Source of the DNA: Tilletia caries
Taxonomy: Eukaryota > Basidiomycota > Exobasidiomycetes > Tilletiales > Tilletiaceae
Direction of reading: 5' to 3'
NCBI GenBank assembly: GCA_032718865.1
Contig: JALUTQ010000003.1
Coordinates: 1,518,001 to 1,582,000, forward strand
DNA: 64,000 bases
The position numbers and the translations under genes are program-made. Shown piece after piece: positions 24,355 through 36,955 of this stretch. Positions within the stretch are counted from its first letter, which is position 1. Each line of letters begins with the position of its first letter. The notes under the pieces are model-generated. The model saw only the letters and a program-made list of their open reading frames with translations, did not search any database and was not told the DNA's origin.

Positions 24355-27300
24355 TTATGCGAGACTTGCATGAGCTGAAGAGAGACGGAGATCGAGGACT
24401 GGGTACCGCGCCACGACGTCTTCCGTGGAGCAATACAATGCTGAGCCTGAGCGCGAACGAGGAATCAAGGACGAGCAGGATGTTCAAGATTAGTGTCAGT
24501 ACAATTCTCCCGCATCAGAAAGTGCTGCTATCTCGACCACGCTCGAACTGTCACTTACCGCTCGGTTCCCAGCAGAGACCGGTGAGCAGGATGTGCGAAG
24601 GCAACGCCGACTGTGGTGCAAAGAATGGCCCCAAACTTCGATTGTCAGCATTCTGCTACGTAAAGCGATTCGCCGAAAAACAGCTACTCACCCTTCTCTG
24701 GTAGTTGTGGATAGCAGACCAAGACTGCCGATCGATCTCCTCCAAATGCTCAGGCGAGATCTCGGTCCCACTGAAGGGCGACCGACTCCGTAATGGCTGC
24801 GTCATATGCTGCCGGGACGGTAGCGCGGGTGTAGGAGGCAGCACCAGCATACCATCCTCCGGCTGGATATCGAACCAGATCGTCGACGGATTAGGGTTCT
24901 GTGTTTCGGGAGCTCCGTGTCTGGTTTGGGTCCCCTCCCCTCCGGTGCCACGGAGGTATGCCGCATACGCCGCTGACCTCGTGGCGGCTGGCGGTGGCGA
25001 CAACTCGGGCTCGAATTGTTCACTCGAGCCGGGCGCGGGTGAGGGAGGGGTAGGTACTGTCGCCGTCCAGTCACGCCCGTCGAGCAAGGAACGGCGTTGA
25101 TAGGTGTGCGCCTGCCGTGCCGCCCGTTGTTCTTCCGCCGTGGCATGAACCCGTGATCGACGGAGGGCGTCGTTCAGAACCGTCGATAATGATGACGAAG
25201 CGGCACCTGGGGTGGCGCCGAACGTAGCGCCTGACGAAGTCGGGCTCGAAACGTACGTCGTGCCTGAACCAGACAGGTGACCCCAGTTCGAGTACCAGTT
25301 CGTGCTGGAACTGGGTGCGAACCAAGGAGCTGCACTTCGGCGATAGACCGAGCCAGATGAGGAGCCCAGGCTGGGGACAGTCGAGGGGTGGGTTGTGTTG
25401 CTGTGCCGCAAGGATGACCGGTAGCCAAAGTCACGCACGCCGCCTGTGGATGACGACGACGACGATGCACCAGAGCCAATACGACCAAACCCACTACCAC
25501 CACTACCGACGTCCTCCCAACCGTACGGATGAGGCGCCGCGTATCGTGACCGCGGTAGAGCCCAATATCTTGGATCGCTACTCGGGCCGTAGAAGCGTGA
25601 CGGACCCCGGTCGCCGAAATGGCGAGGTAGCTGGGGAGGCGGAGCTTCGGGTGCTCCATCGCCCTCATCGTCCCCTTCTGGCCCTGCAAACGGCCCTCCA
25701 CCGTTGAACGGGGGATTATTGACCAGTTGGTATGAGCTCCCACCACCACCGCCACCGTCACCCTGGTGCCGGGCAGAGGAAGCACCCGCACCGCTTAGAA
25801 GCTTAGGAGCCGCAATCCGCTGCGAGTTCTCATATGAAACAGTCTCGACAACATGAAAGGCATCCATATGCTGCGCATACGCCAGCATACGTCCGCAGGG
25901 TGAGTACTTGACCGTACGGATCGCGTCCGTGTCGCCATCGCCGGTCGAGCCGATGACGGCAGGCGTGCCGGAGGCGGTTTCGAGGCAGGTGAGAGGCTTG
26001 CTGGACCGTACATCCCATACATGCACGCGTCCGTCGCTGCTTCCTACCGCAAATTGAAGACCTGAGGGATGCCAAGACGTTGAGAAGGAACCACCTCCCG
26101 AGCCTGTAGGGAGCCAAAATCTCGCAGTGTCAGTCTTCCATTTTCCATTAGATCAGACGCCTGGGAAGGAAGAGGAGTACTGACCTCGAAGTGTCGAAAG
26201 TTCCTCGAGCTCCCCGGACGGCAAGATACGCCGCATAAAGACCTATGCAGAATGAACAAATTGAGCTTTGCTTGTGCTATACAGCCGTGAGCGGTAATGA
26301 GACCTACATCGTTGGAATCCCCCACAGCGACAAGCGACCGCCGGTCGGGGCTTGTGGAGGCTAGGAGTGAGGGAGTAAGTAGATCGAGTACGGACCAAAC
26401 GTCAGACGGTTGACTTAGAAGAGAAGAGCAAGCAGACAGCCATGGACTCACTATGATTGACTTCTGTTGGAAAGTGGGCTGTCCTGATGGGGACCAGACC
26501 AGGAAAGCGCTCGTATTGCATTGCGCTCGCTCGAGGTGTTCTGACCCGATATGACCGTACCGTCCTTTCGTTGGTAGAGACATTGATACGACAGCTTGAT
26601 ATGCTTGGCTCATTCTCACCCGGTGGAGGATGAGTGGAGGATAAGTTCGATCCGGAGCGTGCGCCATCTCGGATGGACTTGCGCATAGACCACATGTCGT
26701 CTGGCCGCGGTGCCCATGGCGGCGAGCTAGCGTGGTTGTATGTTTGTCGAGCTGCGGACGAGGAGCCTGAACCTGAGCTCATTTGCTGTTGCTGTTGCTG
26801 GTGTTGTTGCTGATGACGACGATACAGGTATGGAGAGTAACCGTAGGCAGCGGCCATCTCCCTCCTCGCCCGCTCGTCTTCCTCCTCTTCATCGAGCAAG
26901 TCCTGGACAGCTGCCGCGGCCGCGAGCTCGAGACTGGCCTGGTGAGAGGCCTCTAGATCGGAGGAGAAGTTGGGCATTCCACTAGGCATCAGGGGACTTC
27001 CCTCTGCGTCATAGCTGTCCAGTATTCCGTAGTTGGATCGTCTTCGGGAAGGACCGGGGTGGGAAGATGTCGAAGCGTACGGGTATTCAGACGAAGAGGA
27101 GGATGAATACGAAGGTACGATGGAAATGGCATTGACCGTATTGACGGTGACACCTCCGTGTGATGGTCTGAATGTCCACGGATTCCGCGCTGCTGCCGTT
27201 GCTGCTGCTGCGCCAGCGCTTAAGCCTGAGCCGGAGCCTAGGCCAAGAGGGGACGGCAAGAGCCGAACGGCGAGCTCGCTGTAATGGCCTCCTGCCGCAA

Positions 27301-27829
27301 TGATGCCGTTGCCCACGGAGATACAGCATGGCTGAAAGTCGAAAGAACAAAGCGCTGCGGACGGAGGAATCAAGCGTTTCCATCAGCACGAGCGCAAGCC
27401 AAGGTACTTGCAAGAGATTGCTTCTCACCCTTTGCACAAGAAGCGACATCAGGCAGCGATGGAACGACAAGACGTCAGAACCATTCCATTTAGCGACAAT
27501 GACCCAGAGCAAGAAGCGCAGGCAAGGAGGAGCGAGCAGTGAGCTCACCTGTTCTCGAGGCAGCTTGTCCGATGAATAGTTGATCTCCTTGACTTGATAT
27601 CCACTGACGTAGATCACAGAGTCTGAGGAGGTACCTGGCCAGAGCAGATCCTTCAGCTGGTTATGGGGCGGCATGATATTTGCGCGCTGCTTGACGGCAT
27701 AGTCGACACTGATGTAGTCTCGCTTCCTGTGAGCGCCGGCAGCACGTACGCATGCATAGAGGGAGGGAGGAAAACGATCAGCCATATTGTCGCTCCTTTC
27801 GCAACAGGCGATGAGACTGACCTGGTCAT
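24355..27829 (-). CDS. WD40-repeat protein, DUF2415-like
   Basis: Eight exons fit: 27822-27829, 27549-27726, 26452-27331, 26308-26360, 26185-26242, 24692-26103, 24559-24610, 24355-24446. They give 2733 nt, 910 residues, with the frame closing exactly. The first exon is only 8 nt (MT plus part of R), joining to KRDYISVDYAVKQRANIM. Propeller strands seen in order are IIAAGGHYSELAVRL, TSPDRRSLVAVGDSNDVF, TSWHPSGLQFAVGSSDGRVHVWD and TVKYSPCGRMLAYAQHMD. The last, followed by a Gln, resembles the short DUF2415 motif seen in fungal WD40 proteins. The C-terminal part ends LLTGLCWEP...LYCSTEDVVARYPVLDLR. Long Ser/Gly/Pro-rich inserts separate blades. Biochemical role unknown; such proteins usually scaffold other proteins. 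It is divergent from snt2. Confidence 0.78.
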
Positions 27830-30268
27830 TTTTGCATCAGTAAGGTCCTGTCCGGAATGAGTAGAAAGGCCGACTGGTGTATGCTGCGTACGGAATGTTT
27901 ATTGGGTGTTGTCTGTGAGCTGTACGAAGTAATAATGCTGGGTTGTGGTGGACGGGAGGATTCCGCTGAGCTCGCCATCGACTGTGACAAGGTCTGAGAT
28001 GAGGAGATGGCCGCTTCACACGGCGGACACACATACGGGGGCCCGCAACTTGCTGGCGGGGATCTCTGTCATGCTTCTCCAGCACGGCGCGGACTCGTAA
28101 GGAAATCGATCCCAGACACACATGCAAACGACATATCTGGCATTCATTCAACGATTCGTTGTCTCTGTGCGAGCGTGCGAGCTGCGAGCAAATCCCAACG
28201 CGATCCATTGACCAAGGATCGCACTTCGATATCACTTGGACTTGGTGTTGAGCTCAGGCTTCGGGTTCCAGCAACCACCTTCCACGCCGCGCGCTGCCAG
28301 CTGGCCACCATCCCTGCGCTTACTGTATCAGCTCGACCACGTCCAGTCCACCAGGGTCGCAAGGCGGTGGGGAAGCCAGGAAGGCGGGGCCAGCTGGGGA
28401 ATGGGGAAGCTCGATTAATTTCGGCCCGCTCCATGGAATTGAGAGTTGTCGGCCCGAAAACAGCGGCGTCCAGATCTGATTATGTAATGACCTACGCCCC
28501 CAGCCTTCCTCAACTTCACCGAGTGAGGATCTCGTATGACAAAAGGCACTGCATCCTTTCGCACCCCCGCGTGCATTTCTCCTGAATAGGGGCGCCATGT
28601 ACCTCGCTGGATGGGGAAGGGGTGATGCAGGATGCTCGGGCTCCCTTGTTAAATGAATTCAGATGACCGTTCTTGGATGGACGCCTGGTCTGCGATTTCG
28701 AAGCTTCGGAGGAAAGATGGCCAGCGCGGACGCGAGGTCTTGTCTCTCGAGGCTGGGAAGCGGCATCAGAATGACATCAAACCTATCCAGATTCCAGACC
28801 CGGGTGTATGTAATGTACTATCAGCAGGAGCGAAGGGTCCGAGCGACGAGCTCATTCGGTTCAAGCTAAAGACGAAGCGCGGGAGCTGGCATGAGAATTG
28901 AGATAAGTGCGAGGGGAACTCAAAGATGAGCAAGAACAAGGGAACTCGAGGTCAAGATCAGGCGCTGGCTACTACTGAGGAGCACAGCAGTCCGTCCTGA
29001 GTACTGACCGGGCTTCCCTCACGCAAAGCGGCTCCCAGTCTCCCACCCATTTATCCTGCCAGTCGCCGTCCTTTGCCTGGACGCCAGAAGAAAGGCAACA
29101 TGTTGAGATGATGAGATGAGGCGAATGGCGATGGACTTTACCCTTCGCTTTTCCGCGGTTTATGTAATCTTTGTCTGCACGAGAATCCGTCGCGTCACGC
29201 GTGGGAACGAGCAGGGCAGGGACGAGGACGTGTCAAGGCGAGAAGAAGGACTCTTATACGAGATCCCACCATCCTGGCATCAGGAGGGTCGGGGAGATGA
29301 GGCCGCGGTCAAGGAAGGTCGCGAGTTCCGCTCACTCTCCTGGGCGTCGTATGCGTGAGCTTTGGAAGTGGCACAAAAACAAGTGGTGGGGGGCGCACTG
29401 AGCTTGTGAGATGTCAGAGAGCATTTCCAGAGTGGCTGGGATTTAATTTTTAATTTTTTGATGGTCAGGGCAAGATCGTTTGGCCGCCGTCGTGGATGGA
29501 CGGTGGCCTCTCTCAGATTCACGTCGCGCGTCTGCAAGCTGTCGCCCTCCCGTTCCTTTCGCTCTCCCTCCTTCCCATTTGCCAGTTTCACTATCCCAAT
29601 TTATTCTTGAGGTATCCGCCTCATCCGCCTCAAGCCTCCTTGTGTGGGATTCGATCTTGCCTCCAATTTTGCCAACCGCCTTTCTCCTCGTCCCTTCTTC
29701 TCTCCTCATCAACCACCTTGACACTCCTGCCTTAATTGCGGTTCCTTCCTTGTACCCTTCTCCTACCATCACCTCTTCCACAAAAAATCAGTACCCCCGA
29801 CCTTCACGAACAGGAAAACGCCTCGTACTATAGGAAGGTAAGTTCTTTTCCCTCTCCTTCACACTCTCCTCTTATATCACAATCATTCCCCGTCCAGGCC
29901 ACAACCCATTCCGACACTCGGTCACGCGTTTAAATTCACTCTGTACCCAAGGGCCTCATCACTGACGTTCCCGCCATACCTCCCTCACATTCTATTCACC
30001 TCTCCATCATTTAGCCACCAACTTCCTAAAGCCTAGAGCGTTAAGTACAAGGCTTTATATCGCTCAGGCATCCAAGGGTAAGTCCCACAAAATATTCCTT
30101 AACTCATACATCCCCTCGAGCATCCATACGGACTCCCTCGGCTTCAGACCCTCCAAAACTGCTATCTACGTAAATCGTTTCCCTTCTGGGGCTATCTCCC
30201 GGAAAACATTTCCATACTCCCTCCTCCCCTTCCACCTTCCGCATTCTCACTTCCATAACCTATAGAAC
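27830..30268. other. Divergent intergenic region and snt2 leader
   Basis: This 2.4-kb region separates the WD40 gene (minus) and snt2 (plus). No coding motif was found. Downstream of about 29500 it becomes CT-rich, with donor-like GTAAGT sites near 29838 and 30081 and a CAG/TAG-type acceptor just before 30269. Spliced 5' leader exons for snt2 are therefore plausible but unproven. Confidence 0.4.
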
Positions 30269-33200
30269 ATGATTACTGACCCTTCGACCTCTCATCCTTC
30301 TGACCAGAAGGTCCCATCGTCGTCTTTTCTTTGGCAGGACTCCCTTCCATTTCCAGCTTTTAGAGGTGAATCGACCTTTTGGCCGCCCTCGATGGCAACT
30401 ATTCGGATCGGTGGCCCCGCTGTACGGGCATCATCCTTTGCATCCAGCTTATTACAGGAACAGAAGGGTGCTCAGGCTCCCGTCACCAAAATCCAGCTTC
30501 GGGACAAAAAGACCATCAACGTCAATGGTAAGTAGGCTTCTCGTGCCGTTCCTTAAGAAGGACATACCGAAGGATTTAGTTGCTGATTTTGATATTCCGC
30601 TTCCAGACCATATCTACCTCTCGGCCCCTTGGGCTCCCGGCGCAGGTGATCCCTACGTGATCGGCCGTGTGATGGAATTTGTCAATCCAGCCGCAAATAA
30701 TCGCCAAGGCCAACAGCCCGCAGCTCAACACGCTGGCCCGGTCAGGTTACAAGTCCGCGTCAATGTCTTTCTCCGAATGCGCGATATTTCCTCCCGCCCT
30801 TCTCACGATCCAAGACTGCTCGTCGCCACCATGCACTCCGACCTCTTCTCGACAGACAACATCCGGGGCAAGTGCGAAGTCAGACATCGTGATCTGATCG
30901 GCGACGGCAGTGCTCCCGAAATCAGCACCTGGAAGAAACGAGAAGATCACTTTTGGTACCACCAGCTCTACGATCGGTACATTCATCGTTTCTACGACGT
31001 GATCCTGACGGACAAGATCAAGAATGCGCCGCCGGATGTGCTGACTGTGCTGCGCGAAAGGTACTCCTTCGTCATTGCGGAGGTCGGCATGACACAGGAT
31101 TTGTGTGATGCCTTGCGCGGCTGCTTGGTGTGCCACAGATGGGCAGCGAGGTACGTTTTCGCTCTTTCGAAACATGATTCTGTCGGCAACACAGCCTCGC
31201 TCACCTACAGATCTCATTCACAATCCTGCAGCGCCCAGTCCGTTCGCTGCGACACGTGCAAAAGTTATTTCCATATGGCTTGCCTGACTCCGCCACTCAT
31301 CTCGAAGCCTGCGAAAGGATATTCGTGGACATGTGCACCCTGTGCCAAGGAACACCAGGAGAACGTTGACAAGGCGAAGAAAGGATCAGAAAGCGCATCA
31401 CTGTCGCGCTCTACTGTTTCGACCGGTCTGGCCGCCCGTGGCGTGGCGGCAACTATTGTCCGAGGCCGCGGAAGGGGAAGGGGTCGAGGCCGAGGTCGAG
31501 GTGGGAGTCGAATGGGGACACCCCTCCCTGATGGGCATGGTGGCGATGGCAGTCCTGGTCCGCAACGAACGGCTGACGAGGACGTCCGAGGCGTTCGCTG
31601 TTTCAACAATTGGCCATATCGATACTTTGGTCAACATACTGCCGCTACGGACGTGCTGGACCCTCACGACTCCATTTATCCAAGAGCGACGACCCGGCTT
31701 GGACCCAAATTTCAAGCTGTCGTTCCGACGTGGGAAGAGCAGATTGAGCTGGGGGTGGGAGCTAATGCCCTAGCCAAAGCCGCGGTCGCAATGGCGAAGC
31801 AGGCCAAACAGTTGCAAGAGATCGAAAATGGCGGTGTCGGCGGCAGTGGAAACTCCAGTAAGGAAGTCGGTTTGCTCCCAGCAGCACTCGGCTCGAGCAC
31901 CGCTGGCTTGTCTGGCACGGCCGAAAGCACAGGCACCGCTGTCGAAGGAGAAGTTACGCCCGCAGTATTGGAGCCGAACAAGACATTCAAGGGCGTGAAG
32001 AGGAAGCGAGACGATGATGGTCATGGCGGGACGGGTACTTCTACTCCCAGTAGTGGCGGTGCTGATAGCAACGAGCTGCCAGAGCGCGGTGGGGACGAGA
32101 CTATCACTCCGATCTTCTCAGCAGAAAGATTCGCACGACACAGTGCTGAGGAGGCCAACAGTGAGTCGACTCCAGTCTTGTTCACATCTTCCGCAAAGGA
32201 TCAGGATCATATGCTGACCTTGATACCCATCTGCATTTACAGTCGACCAATATTTACGACTGACGACATTCGCCCTGAACAGGATTCCACCGTACAACAT
32301 GAAACTATTGGCCACCTCCCTCGAAGTCTTCATGATGAAGAATGGCAACTGTCAAGCTGCGATGCAGGCAATGGCCGACAAGCCTCTGTCCGAGTTGAAC
32401 TATGTCGAATGGGAACCTAAGGAGATCAAGCGATTCGAAGCCGGCTTGACTGATTGGGGCGCGGATATGAATCAGCTCAAGAAATTACTCCCGGGCAAAA
32501 CGGTGGCCCAGATTGTACGGTTCTACTACAGCTGGAAGACGTGAGTATCAGCCTGCGTTCTCTTATCGCGATGCTCTTAATCAACGTGCACAGGCTCACA
32601 CACTTCTGAAAACACGCAGAGCACAACTACGAGATCAATGGAAAGCGGAACAAGCGGCCCAACATAGCAAGAACAAGGCCAAGCCGAAGGACCCCGAGTT
32701 CTACACTGCGACTTCGGCCGGAACGACTCGGGCAGTGTCTCCAACGCTCTCGGTCATGGAATTCCCCACCGCTGGTACCTCTGCCGTCTCACACGCGCAT
32801 CGGAGTTGCTTTATGTGCAACACGACGTCCAGCGCGCTGTGGTACAAGGGACCGGCGAGCTGGAGCAATCGTGCGCTCTGTGTTGGTTGTGGAGTTTATT
32901 GGCGGAAGTATGCTGCTGAGAGTACGCCGTCACTGGAGTTGATAGCGACGAACAAGAAACCTGCTGGTGAGTTTTCTTTTCGGCATTTTCATTGCTGCCA
33001 ATTTGCGTTGCGTGGGACTATATCTGAACTGATTCATTTGCGACTGCTTTCTATACCACAGTCGAGGAGAATGGCCTCGGTGTGCAACTTCCTGTTCTCT
33101 CGGTACGTGATTCTGCCAATGATTGTTGACCGGCCCCAAGAACTTACGCTGACTCGACGATGTGTTCTACTGCAGGCCAAGTCAAGAGAAATGCAGGCTC

Positions 33201-34879
33201 CGGCAAGACAGCCGGTTCCCAAACCTGAAGCGGTTCGCTGTGTGTTCTGCCGTCGGATTGAGCCGAAGCGCAAGCTTATAACGTGCATACAATGCTCGAT
33301 GACTGTGCATATTGGTACGTACATACGACTTGACTTGGAATCCTTGCTTTGGTTGTTGTGGCTGACGCGCATTTTGGACAATTCAGGCTGTCACGGTGTC
33401 GACGATCGAGAATTCAACCCTCATGCCTGGCTTTGCGAGCCATGTCTGAACGAAAAGATGCGTTTCGCCAATTTGGTCAGTCTTTTCCCCTCCTCACCCT
33501 TTCCGTCATTCGCAAGTCGCTGGAATCATTCGCTCACCTATCCATCACCACCTTGACTGTGTTCCATTGAACAGAATCCGGAGTGCGTGCTGTGCCCTGC
33601 ACGGGAAGCCGAAAGGCTCGCAGCAACCAACTCGAACCTATCTGCTGCCATGCGGAGGACAAAGAGCCAGATGCTGGTGGTCCGGGACGAGAAAGAAGAA
33701 GCGGCACCCCAGCCACTGACGGCTCTGGAGGCTGTCAAGCCTACGGAGTCGAACAACTGGGCGCACACCCTTTGTGCGGTTTGGATTCCTGAGATCGCGT
33801 TCAGTAATGCCACGTCTCTGAAGGATGTGGAAGGGGCGGGCTATCTTCCCACTTGGCGGTATCAAGCAGTGAGTGCAGAATCAAGCTACTTATCACGTTC
33901 TTTGGTCGGCTTGTGCTCACTCTCATTGGTACATTTCACAGGTCTGCGAGGTGTGTGGACTCAGGCAAGGTGCCTGCGTGACCTGTGCAGAAAGCACCTG
34001 CAAAAATACGTTCCACGTCTCATGCGCGTATGCGCGCAAGCCCGACTACACCTTTGCGTTTGAGATCCAACCGGTCAAGAGTTCGCGTCGCGATGCGGTC
34101 CCGACGGTCTCGTTCAAGGAGGAGACGGGCAACATGAGTGCCTTGATCTGGTGCAAGGATCATCGGGATCAAGCGAAGCTGAAGAAGATATACGAGCAAC
34201 ATGAGATTGATTCTCGCACTGGTTTGGTGAGTTCGGCGCTGTGTGGATGCGTTGGTATCCTAAAGCAAGTAAGCCGTGCTGATATCCCCCCTCGGATACC
34301 TTCTCACAGAGCGTGCTCCAGCTGTATGCACGCACGCACAAGACGATGCAAGCTATCGCCCCAACTGTAGCAGCGGCCAGTACTTCCGATGTGAGCTACG
34401 CCCTGCTTCGACGGGCGAAGAGGCTAGATGCCATCACCTCCTCCGGCACAGCGATCGGAGCGGCCACAGGTGTATCCTCAAGCCACCACCTCCACGCCCA
34501 TCGCTCCTCCAGCGGCTTCGGCCCCGCGATCGCTGGATTCGGGATGGGTGGGCTTCCGATCACGACGGCAGGCGGGCCGAGTGCGGTCGCGGCTGCTATG
34601 TTGGTGATGGAGGAGAACTCGAGGAAGAAGATCAAGTTGGGTCCACCGTATGAGTGTGTCCGATGCAAGACGCATTACTCCCCGGGTTGGTGGCCGCTTG
34701 TTGACGAGGACCGGCCGGAGGCTGAGGCTGAGGAGGAGGGGGAGGCGACGCAGACGGAGGAGACGATAGGTCGGGTGGGCTCGATGTCTGTGACGGGTGT
34801 GGCGATTGGGCCTCCCAACGGACGGAAGGTGTGCTGCAACCGGTGCCGGGCTCTCGTTCGTCCTGATTTACACCTATGA
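30269..34879 (+). CDS. snt2: Snt2-type chromatin regulator (BAH-PHD-ELM2-SANT-PHD-ePHD)
   Basis: Chromatin reader of the Snt2 family, which in yeasts partners histone deacetylase or demethylase (Rpd3L-like or Lid2) complexes. Eleven exons (30269-30527, 30607-31150, 31211-32160, 32243-32540, 32620-32966, 33062-33102, 33176-33314, 33387-33475, 33575-33868, 33942-34226, 34310-34879) total 3816 nt, 1271 residues. In order: BAH domain (about 87-250); PHD finger starting CLVC (about 259-315); an ELM2-like block with RYFGQHTAATDVLDPHDS (about 402-440); SANT helix set ending IVRFYYSWK (about 640-683); a GATA-like finger CFMC...CVGC (about 747-780); a second PHD starting CVFC (about 829); an extended PHD starting CVLCP and ending WCKDH (about 892-1060). 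A C-terminal Cys cluster (CVRC...CCNRC) completes it. An in-frame downstream ATG at 30392 is an alternative start. Domain order matches Snt2 closely. Confidence 0.92.
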
Positions 34880-35379
34880 AGGTTGCATATTCGTCAAGTA
34901 CATATCTGCACAGAGCCCAGCGTATCTTCCGGCTCACACAGGCGCCCACCTCGTTAGGATGCCGGCCGGGGCCTTCCGTCTTCTTCCACGCATCCTATCG
35001 CGTCCAATCGCCTTCGCGCGCCGTACTTGCGTCTTACACCAGCATCCATCTGATCTATACCAGCGACTTTTCCCACCCTCGCCCATCTCCACTTCAACGC
35101 ATCTCCCACGCTCGTCCCCAGCACCCGATCGCACACACTCGCGTCTCGTCACTACCTCTCATCACAGCATTCTCCTTCATACATACTGGCAATAATATAT
35201 CCTCATCTACCACCCCCATGCCCCGAGCCGGGCTCAGCAAGCCCCAGGCCGTGCTTTCCCTTTGTCCCAGACCAGAATCTTGTGCGCTCGGAGCCTTTTT
35301 TTTACTTGAGCGCGGACATGCTGACAGAACGGAAGCATTGATCGGCATCGTTCTGTCCCCAGCAACCGCAACCAGGATC
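34880..35379. other. Intergenic, upstream of NDUFAF3-like gene
   Basis: CT-rich DNA with no gene. An in-frame ATG at 35219 would extend the downstream protein, but the presequence-like start at 35380 is preferred. Confidence 0.4.
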
Positions 35380-36421
35380 ATGTCGAGCGCAAGCGCAAGT
35401 AGTGTTCTATTCCGACGCAGCCTGGCGCTCGCCTCGCTCCCGCGTTCCGGTGTTACCGCCGCTACGTCAGCTCTGTCAAGATACACGACGGCGCCGCAGC
35501 CTGCACGAATGTTCAGCTCGTGTCTGCGCTCTTGTGATAAAGCGGACTCGAGGAAGGAGGATCCTGGCGGGGTTCCGAACGATGGGAGGTATCCGACGGT
35601 GTACGAGTGAGTGTGTTGTGTGTGTGGTGTCGTGATTCCGACTCCTGTCACTTCTTCTACTGACCCTTTCTCCTCCCCTCTCAGTGACTTCTACAACATC
35701 ACCTCGGCCCCTGGCCCGCCTTCGGCGTCAGGAGGCATGGGTAATCTGATCCAGGGCAGCGGCGCGATGCAGATCGCCAGCATGGACGACCAAAGCTTCA
35801 CACTCGACGACGGGCTGGTGCTTACCTGTCCCATCATGCTTCTTGGCGGTGCGGGTGGGGAGAAAGGTAGTGGTGGGGCCGATGGGATGGGTGGCGGGGG
35901 TGGGGTGACGGTGTTGATGTGGGACGCGCCTGCGTTGGAGGGGGTTGTGCTTCCTAACGGGAAAGGGTGGGAGGAGTGGGTTAGGGAGCAGGGAGCGGTT
36001 TGGAAGGCGCTTGAGCTTGTTCAGCCTCGACCGGGTGAGTTCTTAACTTGTTCCCTTTCCACTAACTCCAACCTCTTTTGTTTGGGAGGGGCTCCAAGGG
36101 GACCATGACTGATTCTATCTCTACTCCTTGACAGAGATCCTTCTGTTCGGGACGGGCAAGACGGTACTTCCGATTCCACAGAACATCAAGTCCTATCTGA
36201 ACTCGCTGGGCGTGCAAGTGGACGTTCAGAATACGGTCAGTGGAGACTTTGACGAAAACAGCGCCTGGGACCTTTCATTCATTGGCTGATTCGGGGGACG
36301 TCTTTTCTCTTCCTTTCTACAGCGCGCGGCATGCTCGACTTTCAACCTGTTGATCGAGGAGGGGAGAAGAGTGGGCGCTGCATTACTGCCGAATGTACGC
36401 CGGCCCATGCCTCGCGGGTGA
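35380..36421 (+). CDS. Mitochondrial complex I assembly factor, NDUFAF3-like (Mth938/DUF498 fold)
   Basis: Predicted assembly factor for NADH:ubiquinone oxidoreductase in the mitochondrial matrix/inner membrane. Four exons (35380-35606, 35685-36034, 36135-36235, 36323-36421) give 777 nt, 258 residues. The first about 45 residues are Arg/Ser/Ala-rich without acidic residues, typical of a mitochondrial presequence. The conserved core reads PEILLFGTGKTVLPIPQNI, then KSYLNSLGVQVDVQNT, and after the last intron ACSTFNLLIEEGRRVGAALLP, the DUF498/NDUFAF3 signature. A Gly-rich loop is inserted earlier in the domain. The stop lies 93 bp from the stop of cox19, transcribed toward it. Presence of this gene implies the organism keeps complex I, unlike S. 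cerevisiae. Confidence 0.88.
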
Positions 36422-36514
36422 TGGAGATCCGTCATGCTCAAACTCCTGAAATCAAAAGACGTTCACACTGGAAAGAGATTGGGGATGATTGTTTCCTTTG
36501 GTTTGATTCCTTTT

Positions 36515-36955
36515 TCATACTAATCTTTGCTGGCTGGATGCAACTGGTGCGGAAGATGGAAAGGCATTCGATGCTGTCGGAGTGGATGATGGTGGCGTTG
36601 CAGTTGACGAGTCTACGATATCTCTGTAGCCGAGGTCGCCGAGGTCATGCTTCTCCATAAGACCTCTGATGGGAGAGACAGTGAGAAGTCAGCGGAACGT
36701 GTGAAGCCATAGAAGCTCACCCTGTGGAACGAGTGTTGGATTTGGAACTCACTTGGCCATCCTACATTCGAGGTACTGCTTGCTGAGCGACCTGCACTGT
36801 CCGTTATCCATCCGATTTGCTTTGAGACAGGCCATGTATGCCTTCATTGCGTCTTTGCATTCGCCGTCGTGGTCTATGGGGAAGGAGCCATACTCCGGTG
36901 GCGCGAGAGTGACGTTGGTCAGGGACCCGAAGGAAGGTGGTCGACCGAAGGACAT
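36515..36955 (-). CDS. cox19: Cytochrome c oxidase assembly protein Cox19
   Basis: Small twin CX9C protein of the mitochondrial intermembrane space needed for copper delivery during complex IV assembly. Two exons (36753-36955, 36515-36665) give 354 nt, 117 residues, starting MSFGRPPS. The hallmark GSFPIDHDGECK leads into the first Cys pair (CKDAMKAYMAC) and the second (CRSLSKQYLEC), both exactly C-x9-C. After the intron comes GLMEKHDLGDLGY, as in the family. A Ser/Thr/Pro/Ala-rich tail of about 30 residues makes it slightly longer than yeast Cox19 (about 100). The single intron contains a back-to-back acceptor and donor (36719-36723), which splicing must ignore or use recursively. No ATG lies further upstream in frame that would be needed. 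Confidence 0.92.
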
